A stretch of DNA of 50,337 nucleotides from an uncultured Kineothrix sp. (GCA_910587275.1 CAJUMD010000009.1:1-50337); one strand, 5' to 3'; shown: positions 25,861 through 35,475, counted from the stretch's first letter. The notes: generated by a model not told the origin, from the letters alone. Made by a program: numbers and translations.

Positions 25861-25907
25861 TAGAGCGTGTTTGAAAATTGCAGGAATGAATTTTCAAACA
25901 CGCTCTA
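25861..25907. repeat. Perfect 19-bp palindrome before the Nnr-Alr gene
   Basis: TAGAGCGTGTTTGAAAATT and its exact complement around a 9-base loop. It overlaps any upstream start of the next gene and lacks a T-run. Its sequence looks like a dispersed extragenic palindrome. Confidence 0.75.
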
Positions 25908-25990
25908 GGACGGTTTGGGTTGGCGCATTTTTCCTGCATGGGGGATGGATTTCCGGGGGGAAACTAGGAAGAAGCTGGGAGGTTTTTGCG

Positions 25991-28843
25991 TTGACGGATG
26001 TCAGGGAAAGGGAAAAAGGACAGGTGTGGAAACGGTATTTACTGTCCGGCATGGAAATGAAGCAGTATGACAGGAATACGTCGGAACATTTCGGCGTGCC
26101 GTCCATGGTGCTGATGGAGCGGGCGGCATTGGCTGCGGCGGAGGAGATACAGATAAGGTGCAGGCAGAAAGGCAGGGTACTGGTGGCGGCAGGCTGCGGC
26201 AACAACGGCGGCGACGGTATCGCCATCGGGCGTCTTTTGCTGCTTGCAGGCTATCACGTGGATGTATGGCTGGTAGATGCGTGGGAAAAATGCAGCCGGG
26301 AGACGAAGCGCCAACTGGAAATCATCGAAAAATATGGGTGTCCGGTGCAAAGCAAAATCGGAAACGGGGAATATGATATTATTGTGGATGCCTTATTCGG
26401 TATCGGGTTATCCAGGAATCTGGAAGGAATTTATGCGCGGGCGGTGGAGGAAATCAACCGTTCGGCTGCTTTTGTGTGTGCCGTGGATCTTCCGTCCGGC
26501 ATCCATACCGATACGGGGGAAATTATGGGAACGGCGGTCCGGGCGGACCTGACCGTGACTTTTGCCTTTTGGAAGCTGGGGCATGTCTTATATCCGGGCT
26601 GCCGGTATGCGGGGGAAGTGGTATGCCGGCAGATTGGGATTACGAAGGAGAGTTTTTTGGGGAAAGAGCCGGAAGTGTATACGTATTGCGGGAATGCCCG
26701 CCTGCTGCTGCCGGACAGGGACGCGGCGGGGAACAAGGGCACGTTCGGGAAAGTACTGGTTATCGCCGGAAGCCGGAATATGAGCGGTGCCTGTGACTTA
26801 TGCGCAAAAAGCGCATACCGGACGGGGGCCGGGATGGTGAAGGTAGTGACGCCGGAAGAAAACCGCCTGATTCTCCAACAAAATGTGCCGGAAGCGCTGC
26901 TTGTGACCTACCGGGTCCGGGCACAGGGGGATGCGGACGCTACGGCACCGGAACGGCAGGCGGACGGCGGAAAACGGGAGAGACCGGGTGAGCGGTTCCG
27001 GAGGGAGTACCGGGAAGAAATGCGGCAGGCATTGGCATGGGCGGACGTAATCGTCATTGGTCCAGGTATCGGACAGGGGGAGGAAGCAAGACAGCTTCTT
27101 ACCTGGGCGCTGACGGAAACGGATAAGCCTATGGTTATCGATGCGGATGGGATTAATCTGCTCGCGCAGGATAAGGCGCTGCAGCGGTATTTGGAGGAAC
27201 GTGCGGGGGACGGCAGGCAGATTGTCATGACGCCCCATGCGGGGGAATTTGCAAGGCTCTACGGATGCAGCGTGGAAGAAGGAAAGAAGGGGCTTTTGCA
27301 TATGGCAAAGGAACTGGCGGACCGGTACGGCTGTGTCATGGCGGCGAAGGATGCGAGGACCGTGGTGGCATCCTGCCGTAAACGGGAGCAGTATCTGAAC
27401 ACCAGCGGAAACGACGGCATGGCGACTGCGGGAATGGGCGATGTGCTGGCCGGCATCACCGGCGGACTGCTGGCGCAGGGAATGACGGCATGGGAAGCTG
27501 CCGAAGCGGGTGTTTACCTGCACGGTTATACCGGTGACCTGGCAGCGTTGGAAACGGGGCGCCATGGACTGATGGCGGGCGATGTGGTCCGCAGACTGGG
27601 GAAATGGCCAAAGGAAAGGGAAATGGAGCATAAAGCGGAACAACCAGAGAGCATAGTGTCGGAAACCGGGAAATACGGCAGGGTATACGCATCGGTGGAC
27701 CTGGACGCCATACGTTTTAACATGGAAAGCATGAGAAGAAACCTTTCGCCGGAAACAAAAATCATGCCGGTCATTAAGACGGACGGTTACGGTCATGGGG
27801 CGGTTCCCATTGCCAAAGAACTGGAACCTATGGAAGTAACGGCAGGGTTTGCCGTGGCGTCGGCGGAAGAAGCGCTGATGCTGCGGAGAGGTGGGATATG
27901 CAAGCCGGTGCTTGTGCTGGGCTATGCGTTCCCGTATTTTTATGAAGATATGGTAAAGGAAAATATCCGACAGGCAGTATTCCGTCCCGATACGGTAGAG
28001 CAGCTTTCCGCCTGTGCAGGGCGGCTTGGAAGGACGGCGTTTGTCCATGTGAAGGTGGATACGGGAATGTCCCGCATCGGTATTTCGCCCGACAGGGAAG
28101 GTCTTGCGTTTGTGAAAAAAGTGCTGGAGACGCCTGGGCTTGTACTGGAAGGAATATTCACCCACTTTGCCCGGGCGGATGAAAAGGATAAGACGGCGGC
28201 AGAATGTCAGCTTCATACATTCCGCCGGTTCCTACGCATGGTGGAGGAGGAAACCGGATACCGTATCCCGGTCCGGCACTGTTCCAACAGCGCGGGAATC
28301 GTGGAAATGGGAGAAGCAAACATGGATATGGTACGGGCGGGAATCACCCTTTACGGACTTTGGCCTTCGCCTGAGGTGGCAAGGGATATCATTTCCTTAA
28401 AACCTGCCATGGAGATTAAGAGCCGGATTGTGTTCCTAAAGGAAATCGGTGCAGGAACCCCGGTAAGCTACGGAGGGACTTTTGTGGCGGAAAGGACGAT
28501 GCGGGTGGCAACGGTTCCCGTAGGATACGGGGACGGGTATCCCAGGGGACTTTCGGGAAAGGGATACGTACTGGTTCACGGGAAAAAGGCGCCGGTCCTT
28601 GGCAGGGTGTGCATGGACCAGTTCATGGTGGACGTGACGGATATACCGGAGGCTGCGGCGGGGGATGCGGTCACGCTGGCAGGCAGGGATGGGGAACTGC
28701 AGATCACCATGGAGGAACTGGGGGAACTGTCCGGGAGGTTTCCTTACGAGCTTGCCTGCTGTATAGGCAAAAGGGTACCGAGGATTTACCTGAAGGAAGG
28801 AAAAGTAACCGGGACGAAAGATTACTTTCACGATTTTGGATAG
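25991..28843 (+). CDS. Fusion of NAD(P)HX epimerase/dehydratase and alanine racemase
   Basis: One uninterrupted frame of 950 codons encodes three enzymes. Residues about 17-230 are the NAD(P)H-hydrate epimerase (NNGGDG at 71-76, VDLPSGI); about 245-535 the ADP-dependent NAD(P)H-hydrate dehydratase (VIGPGIG, MTPHAGEF, GMGDVLAGI near 481). Together they repair hydrated NAD(P)H. Residues about 578-945 are alanine racemase, with PLP lysine K596 (VIKTDGYGHG), VPVGYGDGYPR, catalytic Tyr827 (VSYGGTF) and the C-terminal MDQFMVD region, making D-alanine for the cell wall. These are normally neighbouring separate genes. The TTG at 25991 follows GGGAGG by 7 bases; a GTG at 26024 is the alternative. An internal ATG at 27623 with AAGGAAAGGG before it could also yield free racemase. 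The symbols would be nnr and alr. Confidence 0.9.
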   Translation: MTDVREREKGQVWKRYLLSGMEMKQYDRNTSEHFGVPSMVLMERAALAAAEEIQIRCRQKGRVLVAAGCGNNGGDGIAIGRLLLLAGYHVDVWLVDAWEKCSRETKRQLEIIEKYGCPVQSKIGNGEYDIIVDALFGIGLSRNLEGIYARAVEEINRSAAFVCAVDLPSGIHTDTGEIMGTAVRADLTVTFAFWKLGHVLYPGCRYAGEVVCRQIGITKESFLGKEPEVYTYCGNARLLLPDRDAAGNKGTFGKVLVIAGSRNMSGACDLCAKSAYRTGAGMVKVVTPEENRLILQQNVPEALLVTYRVRAQGDADATAPERQADGGKRERPGERFRREYREEMRQALAWADVIVIGPGIGQGEEARQLLTWALTETDKPMVIDADGINLLAQDKALQRYLEERAGDGRQIVMTPHAGEFARLYGCSVEEGKKGLLHMAKELADRYGCVMAAKDARTVVASCRKREQYLNTSGNDGMATAGMGDVLAGITGGLLAQGMTAWEAAEAGVYLHGYTGDLAALETGRHGLMAGDVVRRLGKWPKEREMEHKAEQPESIVSETGKYGRVYASVDLDAIRFNMESMRRNLSPETKIMPVIKTDGYGHGAVPIAKELEPMEVTAGFAVASAEEALMLRRGGICKPVLVLGYAFPYFYEDMVKENIRQAVFRPDTVEQLSACAGRLGRTAFVHVKVDTGMSRIGISPDREGLAFVKKVLETPGLVLEGIFTHFARADEKDKTAAECQLHTFRRFLRMVEEETGYRIPVRHCSNSAGIVEMGEANMDMVRAGITLYGLWPSPEVARDIISLKPAMEIKSRIVFLKEIGAGTPVSYGGTFVAERTMRVATVPVGYGDGYPRGLSGKGYVLVHGKKAPVLGRVCMDQFMVDVTDIPEAAAGDAVTLAGRDGELQITMEELGELSGRFPYELACCIGKRVPRIYLKEGKVTGTKDYFHDFG

Positions 28844-28959
28844 AATCCCAAAGAGAAATCCAAATAATAGTCCAGATAAAAATTTTGGATAAAATTGAAT
28901 ACCTTCGGATAAACGGGCAATAATCTAGCCATAAAAGTTTATAATGAAGGGTGAGAAAA

Positions 28960-29316
28960 ATGAAACGTGGAGATGTATACTATGCGGATTTAAGGCCGGT
29001 TATCGGCTCGGAACAGGGCGGTGTCAGACCGGTATTGATTATACAGAACGATGTGGGGAACAAACACAGTCCAACGGTCATCTGTGCGGCGATTACGTCA
29101 AAATTAAATAAGGCAAAACTGCCGACCCATATTGAGCTGGATGCGGATAAATACGATATGGTCAAGGATTCGGTGATTCTTTTGGAACAGCTTAGGACCA
29201 TAGACAAAAAAAGGCTCAAAGACAAAGTATGCCATTTGGACAGTGAAATCATGGGTAAAGTGAATGAAGGGCTTTTGATCAGCCTGGAATTAGGTGTTTT
29301 CTGCCATAATACATAA
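28960..29316 (+). CDS. MazF/PemK-family endoribonuclease toxin (NdoA/EndoA-like)
   Basis: 118-residue mRNA interferase. The family pattern is clear: RGDVYYADLRPVIGSEQGG at residues 3-21 (the GSEQGG loop binds RNA), RPVLIIQND, and ICAAITSK with the conserved Thr. In Bacillus the order alr-ndoAI-ndoA is standard; here the racemase is followed by only 116 non-coding bases and then this gene, so the expected antitoxin gene is missing next door. The ATG at 28960 follows AAGGGTGAG. Either the antitoxin is elsewhere, it has been lost, or this branch does without one. Confidence 0.92.
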   Translation: MKRGDVYYADLRPVIGSEQGGVRPVLIIQNDVGNKHSPTVICAAITSKLNKAKLPTHIELDADKYDMVKDSVILLEQLRTIDKKRLKDKVCHLDSEIMGKVNEGLLISLELGVFCHNT

Positions 29317-29365
29317 GAATGCGGAAGTACCAAAGGACGGCAATTTTTTGCGGACGGGACAAAAC

Positions 29366-29394
29366 TTGACGGAACCAGCGGAAAATGGTATAGT
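29366..29394 (+). promoter_or_regulatory. Promoter of the CNNM/CBS gene
   Basis: TTGACG at 29366-29371 and TATAGT at 29389-29394 with a 17-base spacer, 43 bases before the start codon. Confidence 0.65.
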
Positions 29395-29436
29395 TTACAG
29401 TGATATTTTATATGGAATACAAAAGGAGATGGGATT

Positions 29437-30867
29437 ATGGATGATGGCGGGCCTACTGCCAGTATTATTCTATTCATGGTATTGATTTTTACCGACGTGT
29501 TTTTTTACGGGTTCGGCGCGGCGATACTGGAACTGAACGGAAAGGATATCGAGAAGCGTGCGAAAGAAGAAAAGGACAAAAAGTCGCTCCGGCTGTCGGA
29601 GATTATCGAGCATCCGGCGGGGTATGTGAATACGGTGCAGATGATTGTTACACTGATTAATATTATTATGGGTGGATTTTACCTTGGCATATGGCAGAGG
29701 GGCATCCGGCGGCTTGTGGTGGAATACATGGAGAACGCACAGGGCGCGGTGCCGGAAGGGCTTGAAGTCGTTGGAGTGGTTTCGCTGGCAGTTACCGTGG
29801 CGGTACTCCTGTACATACTGTTGACGTTTGGGGTGCTGATTCCGAAGAAGGTGGCATCCAGATACCCGGAACGGTGGGCTTACATGTGCATTCATCCGGT
29901 TTACTTTGTCATGAAAGTCCTTTCCCCCTTTACCGGACTGGTGACGGTGAGCGCAGGCGCTGTGCTGCGGCTGTTCGGCATAAGGGAAGATGAGGGACTT
30001 GCGGATGTGACGGAAGAAGAAATCATATCCATGGTGAACGAGGGGCATGAACAGGGCGTATTACAGGCTGCGGAGGCGGAGATGATTACCAACATCTTTG
30101 AATTCGGCGACAAGGAAGCGCAGGATATCATGACCCACCGCGGGAGCATGGTCTGTGTGGAAGGCAGCTCCCTTTTGCGGGATGCGATTGATTTCATGCT
30201 GGAATCCAACAATAGCAGATTCCCGGTTTATGAGGAAAATGTTGACCATATAACGGGAATTTTGCATCTTAGGGATGCCATGCGGCTCCATGCAGGCGAA
30301 GCGGAGTTAAACCGTCCGGTGAGGGAAATTGAAGGGCTTTTGCGGGAGCCGGTCTTTATTCCGGAGACAAAGAACATCGATGCGCTGTTTCAGATGATGC
30401 AGTCCTCTAAGACACAGATGGTCATTGTGGTGGACGAATACGGGCAGACGTCGGGGCTGCTTGCCATGGAGGATATTTTGGAGGAAATCGTCGGGAATCT
30501 GATGGATGAATATGACGAGGACGAGGAACATATTGAGGCAACCGCCAATGAGGACGAGTACATTATAGAAGGCAAGACGCCGTTGGACGAGCTGGAGGAA
30601 CGGTTCGGGATTTGCTTTGAGGAGGAGGAATTCGAGACGCTCAACGGTTTCCTGATTTCCAGGATGGACAAGATACCGGAGGAAAACGAGGAGTTTGAAA
30701 TCGAGGTGGACGGGTACAATTTCCGTATCCGCTCCGTGGAAAACAAGATGATACAGAGCGTTTTGGTGACGAAGTTGAAGCCGCAGGAGGGGGAAGAAGG
30801 ATCGGATGCGGAAGACGGAACGGAAGACGGCGGTTCCGGGAAGGAAAGCGGCAGGAAAGAAGAATGA
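29437..30867 (+). CDS. CNNM/CBS-domain membrane protein (hemolysin C/CorC family)
   Basis: 476 residues: an N-terminal CNNM/DUF21 membrane domain with three or four helices (about 8-28, 60-90, 105-130, 145-170), a tandem CBS pair (about 205-330; MTHRGSMVCVE, FPVYEENVDHITG, VDEYGQTSGLLAMEDILEEIVG) and a C-terminal CorC/HlyC transporter-associated domain (about 355-440). Members are linked to Mg2+/Co2+ or Na+/Mg2+ export; substrate here is not shown. The C-terminus ends in an acidic tail. Own promoter; yebC follows after about 70 bases. Confidence 0.92.
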   Translation: MDDGGPTASIILFMVLIFTDVFFYGFGAAILELNGKDIEKRAKEEKDKKSLRLSEIIEHPAGYVNTVQMIVTLINIIMGGFYLGIWQRGIRRLVVEYMENAQGAVPEGLEVVGVVSLAVTVAVLLYILLTFGVLIPKKVASRYPERWAYMCIHPVYFVMKVLSPFTGLVTVSAGAVLRLFGIREDEGLADVTEEEIISMVNEGHEQGVLQAAEAEMITNIFEFGDKEAQDIMTHRGSMVCVEGSSLLRDAIDFMLESNNSRFPVYEENVDHITGILHLRDAMRLHAGEAELNRPVREIEGLLREPVFIPETKNIDALFQMMQSSKTQMVIVVDEYGQTSGLLAMEDILEEIVGNLMDEYDEDEEHIEATANEDEYIIEGKTPLDELEERFGICFEEEEFETLNGFLISRMDKIPEENEEFEIEVDGYNFRIRSVENKMIQSVLVTKLKPQEGEEGSDAEDGTEDGGSGKESGRKEE

Positions 30868-30935
30868 GGGGAAAAGCGAAAAATAAGCAGAAAGCAGAAG
30901 TAAAAATCGGATAAGGATAAAGGAGAAGAAATAAA

Positions 30936-31664
30936 ATGTCAGGACATTCAAAATTTGCAAACATTAAACATAAGAAAGAAAAGAACGATGCGGCGAAGGG
31001 GAAGATTTTTACCATCATCGGAAGGGAAATCGCGGTGGCGGTGAAAGAGGGCGGACCGGACCCGTCCAATAATTTTAAGCTGGCGCAGGTGATTACGAAA
31101 GCAAAGGCAAACAACATGCCAAACGATACCATTGACCGCGGCATCAAAAAGGCAGCGGGGGACGTGGGCAATGTTAATTATAAGTATGTAACCTATGAAG
31201 GATACGGCCCTAGCGGCATTGCCATCATCGTGGACGCACTGACGGACAACCAGAACCGGACGGCGGCAAATATCAGAAATGCATTTACCAAAGGGCAGGG
31301 AAATATCGGTACGCCCGGATGTGTTTCCTTTATGTTTGATAAGAAGGGACAGATTATCATAGATAAGGAAGAATGTCCCATGGAATCCGACGACCTGATG
31401 ATGACGGCGTTAGATGCAGGGGCGGAGGATTTTGCGGAGGAGGATGACAGCTATGAAATCCTGACCGACCCCGATGGGTTTGAGGCGGTGAGGAAGGCGT
31501 TAGAGGATGCGGGAATTGAAATGGTTTCCGCCGAGGTGACGATGATTCCGCAGAATTACGTGGCATTAACGGATGAAACTGCCGTAAAGAACCTGCAAAA
31601 GACCCTGGACCTTTTGGATGAGGACGACGACGTACAGGCGGTATACCATAACTGGGATGAATAA
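30936..31664 (+). CDS. yebC: YebC/PmpR-family regulatory protein
   Basis: 242 residues of the YebC/TACO1 family, beginning with the hallmark MSGHSKFANIKHKKEKNDAAKG and carrying the internal EGYGPSGIAIIVD segment. Members were first described as DNA-binding regulators; recent work links the family to translation of difficult mRNA stretches. AAAGGAG precedes the ATG. The next gene follows 26 bases later, probably in the same transcript. Confidence 0.95.
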   Translation: MSGHSKFANIKHKKEKNDAAKGKIFTIIGREIAVAVKEGGPDPSNNFKLAQVITKAKANNMPNDTIDRGIKKAAGDVGNVNYKYVTYEGYGPSGIAIIVDALTDNQNRTAANIRNAFTKGQGNIGTPGCVSFMFDKKGQIIIDKEECPMESDDLMMTALDAGAEDFAEEDDSYEILTDPDGFEAVRKALEDAGIEMVSAEVTMIPQNYVALTDETAVKNLQKTLDLLDEDDDVQAVYHNWDE

Positions 31665-31690
31665 GATAAGCGGAATGGCAGGGAAAAGAT

Positions 31691-32488
31691 ATGAACGAGA
31701 CTCTGAGGAACATGGCGCCCCTTTTTGAAGGAATGGACAAAAGGAACCATTCGTTTAAAAGGGAAACTTACGCGGATACGTTCCAAAGTTACAGGGAAGA
31801 AAACGATGATTTCTTCAGGGAACTGAACCGGGCGTTGGCGGCAGGACAGCAGGAAGAACTTTCGCGGGAACTTGCAGGAGCGGTCACCGGGTATGTGAAG
31901 GAAACGCTTGGGACGGTCAGGGAAAAGCGCAAGCGTGAGGCGGCGCAGTTAAACTACAATATGTTCATGGCGGTTTATTTCATGCCCGCCATATTGGAAG
32001 GAAAGCAAAACGGCGCCAGGGAACTGACGGATAGTATTTGCGCAAAATGGGCGGAAACCTTTCATGGCAGCCGGATACAGAGTGCCGATTTCGCTACCAT
32101 ACAATCAGGGTTCCGTACGAAATTATGTTACATTACGACTGCCGTATGCAAAAGTCTCCATAAACCGGAGGACTGCCGTGAATTGGAACTTTTGCGCGGG
32201 TACCGGGACGGCTACCTGCTGCGGCACGGGGGCGCGGCGCTGGTGGAGGAATACTACGATATCGCCCCCACCATTGTCAAAAGGATTGGTAAGTCCCCGG
32301 ATGCCGGGTCAAAATACCGATATCTGTGGGAGCGCTACTTAAAACCGTGCGTGGCGGCAATCGAAAACGGGAACCCGGAAGCCTGCGGTGAAATTTATGC
32401 CGAAATGGTGGAGGAATTGAAACGGCAGTATGTGGTGACGGCAGGAAGTCACATGGAGCAGCAGCGGCTGCAGGAGGAAATGACATGA
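31691..32488 (+). CDS. CFI-box-type helical protein of unknown function
   Basis: 265 residues, mostly helical, no signal peptide. It has a motif region CYITTAVCKSLHKPEDC at about 147-163 followed by ELLRGYRDGYL, which resembles the Cys-containing CFI-box (a C-[FY]-I-x-T-A motif followed by an LR-x-[FY]-RD helix) seen in many bacterial proteins. Function unknown. Its last codon overlaps the start of the next gene (ATGA), so it is translationally coupled to the sulfhydrylase, but a functional link is not evident. Confidence 0.7.
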   Translation: MNETLRNMAPLFEGMDKRNHSFKRETYADTFQSYREENDDFFRELNRALAAGQQEELSRELAGAVTGYVKETLGTVREKRKREAAQLNYNMFMAVYFMPAILEGKQNGARELTDSICAKWAETFHGSRIQSADFATIQSGFRTKLCYITTAVCKSLHKPEDCRELELLRGYRDGYLLRHGGAALVEEYYDIAPTIVKRIGKSPDAGSKYRYLWERYLKPCVAAIENGNPEACGEIYAEMVEELKRQYVVTAGSHMEQQRLQEEMT

Positions 32489-33780
32489 ACAGGGAAAACG
32501 GAGAAGGATATCAAAAAGGGACAATATGCATCCAGTCGGGCTGGAAGCCGAAGAATGGGGAACCGAGGGTTCTGCCCATTTACCAGAGCACGACGTTTAA
32601 GTATGAAAGCTCGGAACAGATGGGAAGGCTGTTCGATTTGGAGGAAAGCGGTTTTTTTTATAGCCGCCTGCAGAATCCGACGAACGAGTGCGTAGCACAG
32701 AAAATATGCGAGCTGGAAGGCGGCGTGGCGGCAATGCTCACTTCATCCGGGCAGGCGGCGAACTATTACGCGGTATTTAATATCTGCGAGGCGGGTTCCC
32801 ATGTGGTGATGTCTTCCACGGTATACGGAGGTACGTTTAATTTATTAACGGTGACGATGAAGAAAATGGGCATCGAATGCACCGTGGTGGACCCGGATGC
32901 GCCGGAAGAAGAACTGCACAGGGCATTTCAGGATAATACCAGGTGCGTGCTGGCGGAAACCATAGCCAATCCCGCCCTGGTGGTTTTGGACATTGAGAAG
33001 TTTGCAAGGCTGGCACATGCCCACCAGGTTCCGTTACTTGTGGACAATACGTTTGCCACGCCCATCAACTGCAATCCGTTCCGGTGGGGGGCGGATGTTG
33101 TAATACATTCTACCACCAAGTATATGGATGGGCATGGGATGTCCCTGGGAGGCGTTATCGTGGATTCCGGCAATTTTGACTGGGCGGCATACCCGGACAA
33201 GTATCCCGGACTCTGCCGGCCGGACGAATCCTACCACGGGATTACGTATACGGAGAAATTCGGGAAGCTGGCATATATTACGAAGGCAACGTCCCAGCTC
33301 ATGAGAGATTTGGGTGCTGCGCAGTCTCCGCAGAATGCGTTTTTGCTGAATGTGGGACTGGAGACGCTGCATTTAAGGGTTCCGAGACATTGTGAAAATG
33401 CCCTTGCGGTGGCACAGTATCTGGAAAACCATGAAAAGGTGGCATGGGTAAATTATCCGGGGCTGAAAAGCAGCAAATATTATGACTTGGCGCGCAAGTA
33501 TATGCCGGACGGTACCTGCGGCGTGATTTCCTTCGGATTAAAAGGAGGAAGGGAGGCGGCTTCCGGCATGATGGACCTCTTAAAGCTGGCGGCAATCGTC
33601 ACCCATGTGGCGGATGCGCGTACCTGTGTTCTCCATCCGGCGAGTCATACCCACAGGCAGATGAACGACGAACAGTTACGGGAAGCGGGCGTTGCCCCTG
33701 ACTTAATCCGTCTGTCCGTGGGCATCGAAAGCAAGGAGGATATCATCGCGGATTTGGAACAGGCATTGCAGGGCATATAG
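32485..33780 (+). CDS. O-acetylhomoserine sulfhydrylase-type PLP enzyme (MetY-like)
   Basis: 431-residue Cys/Met-metabolism PLP enzyme. The PLP lysine is in HSTTKYMDGHG, the Asp that contacts the ring in VDNTFATP; YSRLQNPT and the aromatic-rich YGGTFNLL segment are as in O-acetylhomoserine aminocarboxypropyltransferases, which make homocysteine from O-acetylhomoserine and sulfide. The inserted region after GGVIVDSG (about 50 residues) is characteristic of MetY rather than MetB/MetC. A methionine gamma-lyase activity cannot be excluded. Coupled to the preceding gene by a 4-base overlap. Confidence 0.88.
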   Translation: MNRENGEGYQKGTICIQSGWKPKNGEPRVLPIYQSTTFKYESSEQMGRLFDLEESGFFYSRLQNPTNECVAQKICELEGGVAAMLTSSGQAANYYAVFNICEAGSHVVMSSTVYGGTFNLLTVTMKKMGIECTVVDPDAPEEELHRAFQDNTRCVLAETIANPALVVLDIEKFARLAHAHQVPLLVDNTFATPINCNPFRWGADVVIHSTTKYMDGHGMSLGGVIVDSGNFDWAAYPDKYPGLCRPDESYHGITYTEKFGKLAYITKATSQLMRDLGAAQSPQNAFLLNVGLETLHLRVPRHCENALAVAQYLENHEKVAWVNYPGLKSSKYYDLARKYMPDGTCGVISFGLKGGREAASGMMDLLKLAAIVTHVADARTCVLHPASHTHRQMNDEQLREAGVAPDLIRLSVGIESKEDIIADLEQALQGI

Positions 33781-33834
33781 CAGGGTAAGCCATGGGGAAG
33801 CGTACGGCGGAATGGAACGGATAGGAAACATGGT

Positions 33835-35394
33835 ATGGAACAGGGCATGGAACAAAGCATGGGATTGGGAGACAGAAGAAAGATATGGTTGAGTTATCCG
33901 CTATGGGTTTTATACACATTGCTTGTGGGGATTTGTATTGCCGCAGGTGTTTGGCAGGCAGGAAAACCAGGCGGATATCTTGCGGGTGCGGCGGCAGTGG
34001 CAGGGCTTGCGGGTGCGGCGGGCATTTGGTTTGCAGGACACCTGGCGGTGCTTTTTTTCAAAAGAAAGTATCGGGATAAGGAGAGCCGTAAGAAGGAATC
34101 CCGCAAAAGAAAAGACGGAAGCGGGTTTTTCACAGGGCGTTTGGAATGTCTGGCAGTGATTGTTTTATGCGGGGCGGCGTTTTGCCTCCGCTTGTTCTTG
34201 TTCTTTTCCATGGATGATGTTCCCATGGATGCGGTGACGGCAGGAGGTGCCTTTTATGAGGCGGCGTTGGTAAAAGAGGGCGGCGGCGTACCTTGGAATG
34301 CCCATGGCATTTCTTATCTTTATACGGTGTGCCTGTCTTTTGTGCTATCCTTTTTCGGGAATAAGGTAACGGCGGGGATTGCGTTGCAGATGGTTTTACA
34401 GGTGATGTCCCTGCCCTTTTTTTATGGGGCGGTAAAGCAGTTTGCCGGACGGGGGGAAGCGTTTTGTGCACTGGCGGTTTTGGTATTTGTGCCGGGGTTT
34501 TACACGGGGATGTATTCGCTGACGCCGGAGCCGCTTTCCGGGCTTTTGTTTGCCTTTGGGCTGTTTCTGTGCGGGAGGTATGCCAAAGGGGCGGGAAAAG
34601 GGGCCGGAGGAAGGAAGGCGTACCGGCTTCCGGTGTTTTGCGGCCTTTTTACCGGTTTTGCGGGTTGGCTGGACCCGGTGGGATGGCTGCTTTTGCTTCC
34701 GGTTTTGTTTTCCCTTGTGCGGACTTGCGGAGGGGATGGCGCAGCGGAGGGGGGAAGTGAGGCGGAAGGAAGAAAGGGAACCGTTTTACTCTTTGCAGCT
34801 TACCTGGCGGCATCCCTGTCTTCATTTTTGGTGTTTCTTTGGGTGTCGGGGATTTTTGCAAGGGAGGCAGGGCAGACTTACGCGGAGGCGCTTTCTGCCT
34901 GGCACCGTGCGGTTTTTGGAGGACTTTCCGTACCGTCTGCGGCGGGCATTTGGTCTTATCTGACGGAACATGCTTTTGAACCGGTGGTTTACCTGTGCGC
35001 TGCGCTTGGCGTTGCCGGTTTTTGGGGCAGGAAGGGGCAAAAGCAGGATGTATGGGTTACAGTCCTTTTGCTGTTGTATGTCTTTCCCGTATTCGGCATC
35101 GGCGGGATGGAATACGGGATGCTGCGGATAATGGTATGGGGGATATTGGCTGGAATCGGAATCTGTTCCATGGGGACGGGTGCATCCGGGGACGGAAAAG
35201 AAGACGAACCAATGCCGGCCGGAACGCCCAAGGAGGATGCCGCAGAGGATAAGCCCGGGGTGAAATTCATTGAAAATCCCCTTCCTTTACCGAAAAAGCA
35301 TGTAAAACGGGAAATGACCTATGCAAAAGAAGTAAAAGGCACGGAGATGGATTTTGACGTTTCCGTTGCGGAGGACGATGATTTTGATATATAA
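33835..35394 (+). CDS. Multi-pass membrane protein, possibly a GT-C-type glycosyltransferase
   Basis: 519 residues with about ten hydrophobic helices (starting near 20, then 48-75, 103-122, and a series from 160 to 440). An acidic pair after the third helix (MDDVPMDAV near 126-134) and a large helical core recall GT-C enzymes that use polyprenyl-phosphate sugars; this is suggestive only. The C-terminal cytoplasmic tail is distinctive: KFIENPLPLPKKHVKREM, then a very acidic end. Gly/Ala-rich loops have high GC. Several in-frame ATGs occur in the first 12 codons, so the exact start is uncertain. Followed by a strong terminator. Confidence 0.6.
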   Translation: MEQGMEQSMGLGDRRKIWLSYPLWVLYTLLVGICIAAGVWQAGKPGGYLAGAAAVAGLAGAAGIWFAGHLAVLFFKRKYRDKESRKKESRKRKDGSGFFTGRLECLAVIVLCGAAFCLRLFLFFSMDDVPMDAVTAGGAFYEAALVKEGGGVPWNAHGISYLYTVCLSFVLSFFGNKVTAGIALQMVLQVMSLPFFYGAVKQFAGRGEAFCALAVLVFVPGFYTGMYSLTPEPLSGLLFAFGLFLCGRYAKGAGKGAGGRKAYRLPVFCGLFTGFAGWLDPVGWLLLLPVLFSLVRTCGGDGAAEGGSEAEGRKGTVLLFAAYLAASLSSFLVFLWVSGIFAREAGQTYAEALSAWHRAVFGGLSVPSAAGIWSYLTEHAFEPVVYLCAALGVAGFWGRKGQKQDVWVTVLLLLYVFPVFGIGGMEYGMLRIMVWGILAGIGICSMGTGASGDGKEDEPMPAGTPKEDAAEDKPGVKFIENPLPLPKKHVKREMTYAKEVKGTEMDFDVSVAEDDDFDI

Positions 35395-35475
35395 TGGAAG
35401 GGTATAGAGAGGGTATGCGGATTGCGGAGGTGTGCAAATGAACGGATTTGTGTTCTTATTCCGCATTTTCCGTCG

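Noticed and set aside
25871..25990. Longer N-terminus for the Nnr-Alr fusion
   Set aside because: It begins inside the 19-bp palindrome, has no ribosome binding site and encodes nothing seen in Nnr proteins.
26798..28216. 472-codon open frame on the minus strand
   Set aside because: Lies wholly inside the Nnr-Alr fusion gene, whose motifs are unambiguous; the product is Arg/His/Pro-rich as expected for a shadow.
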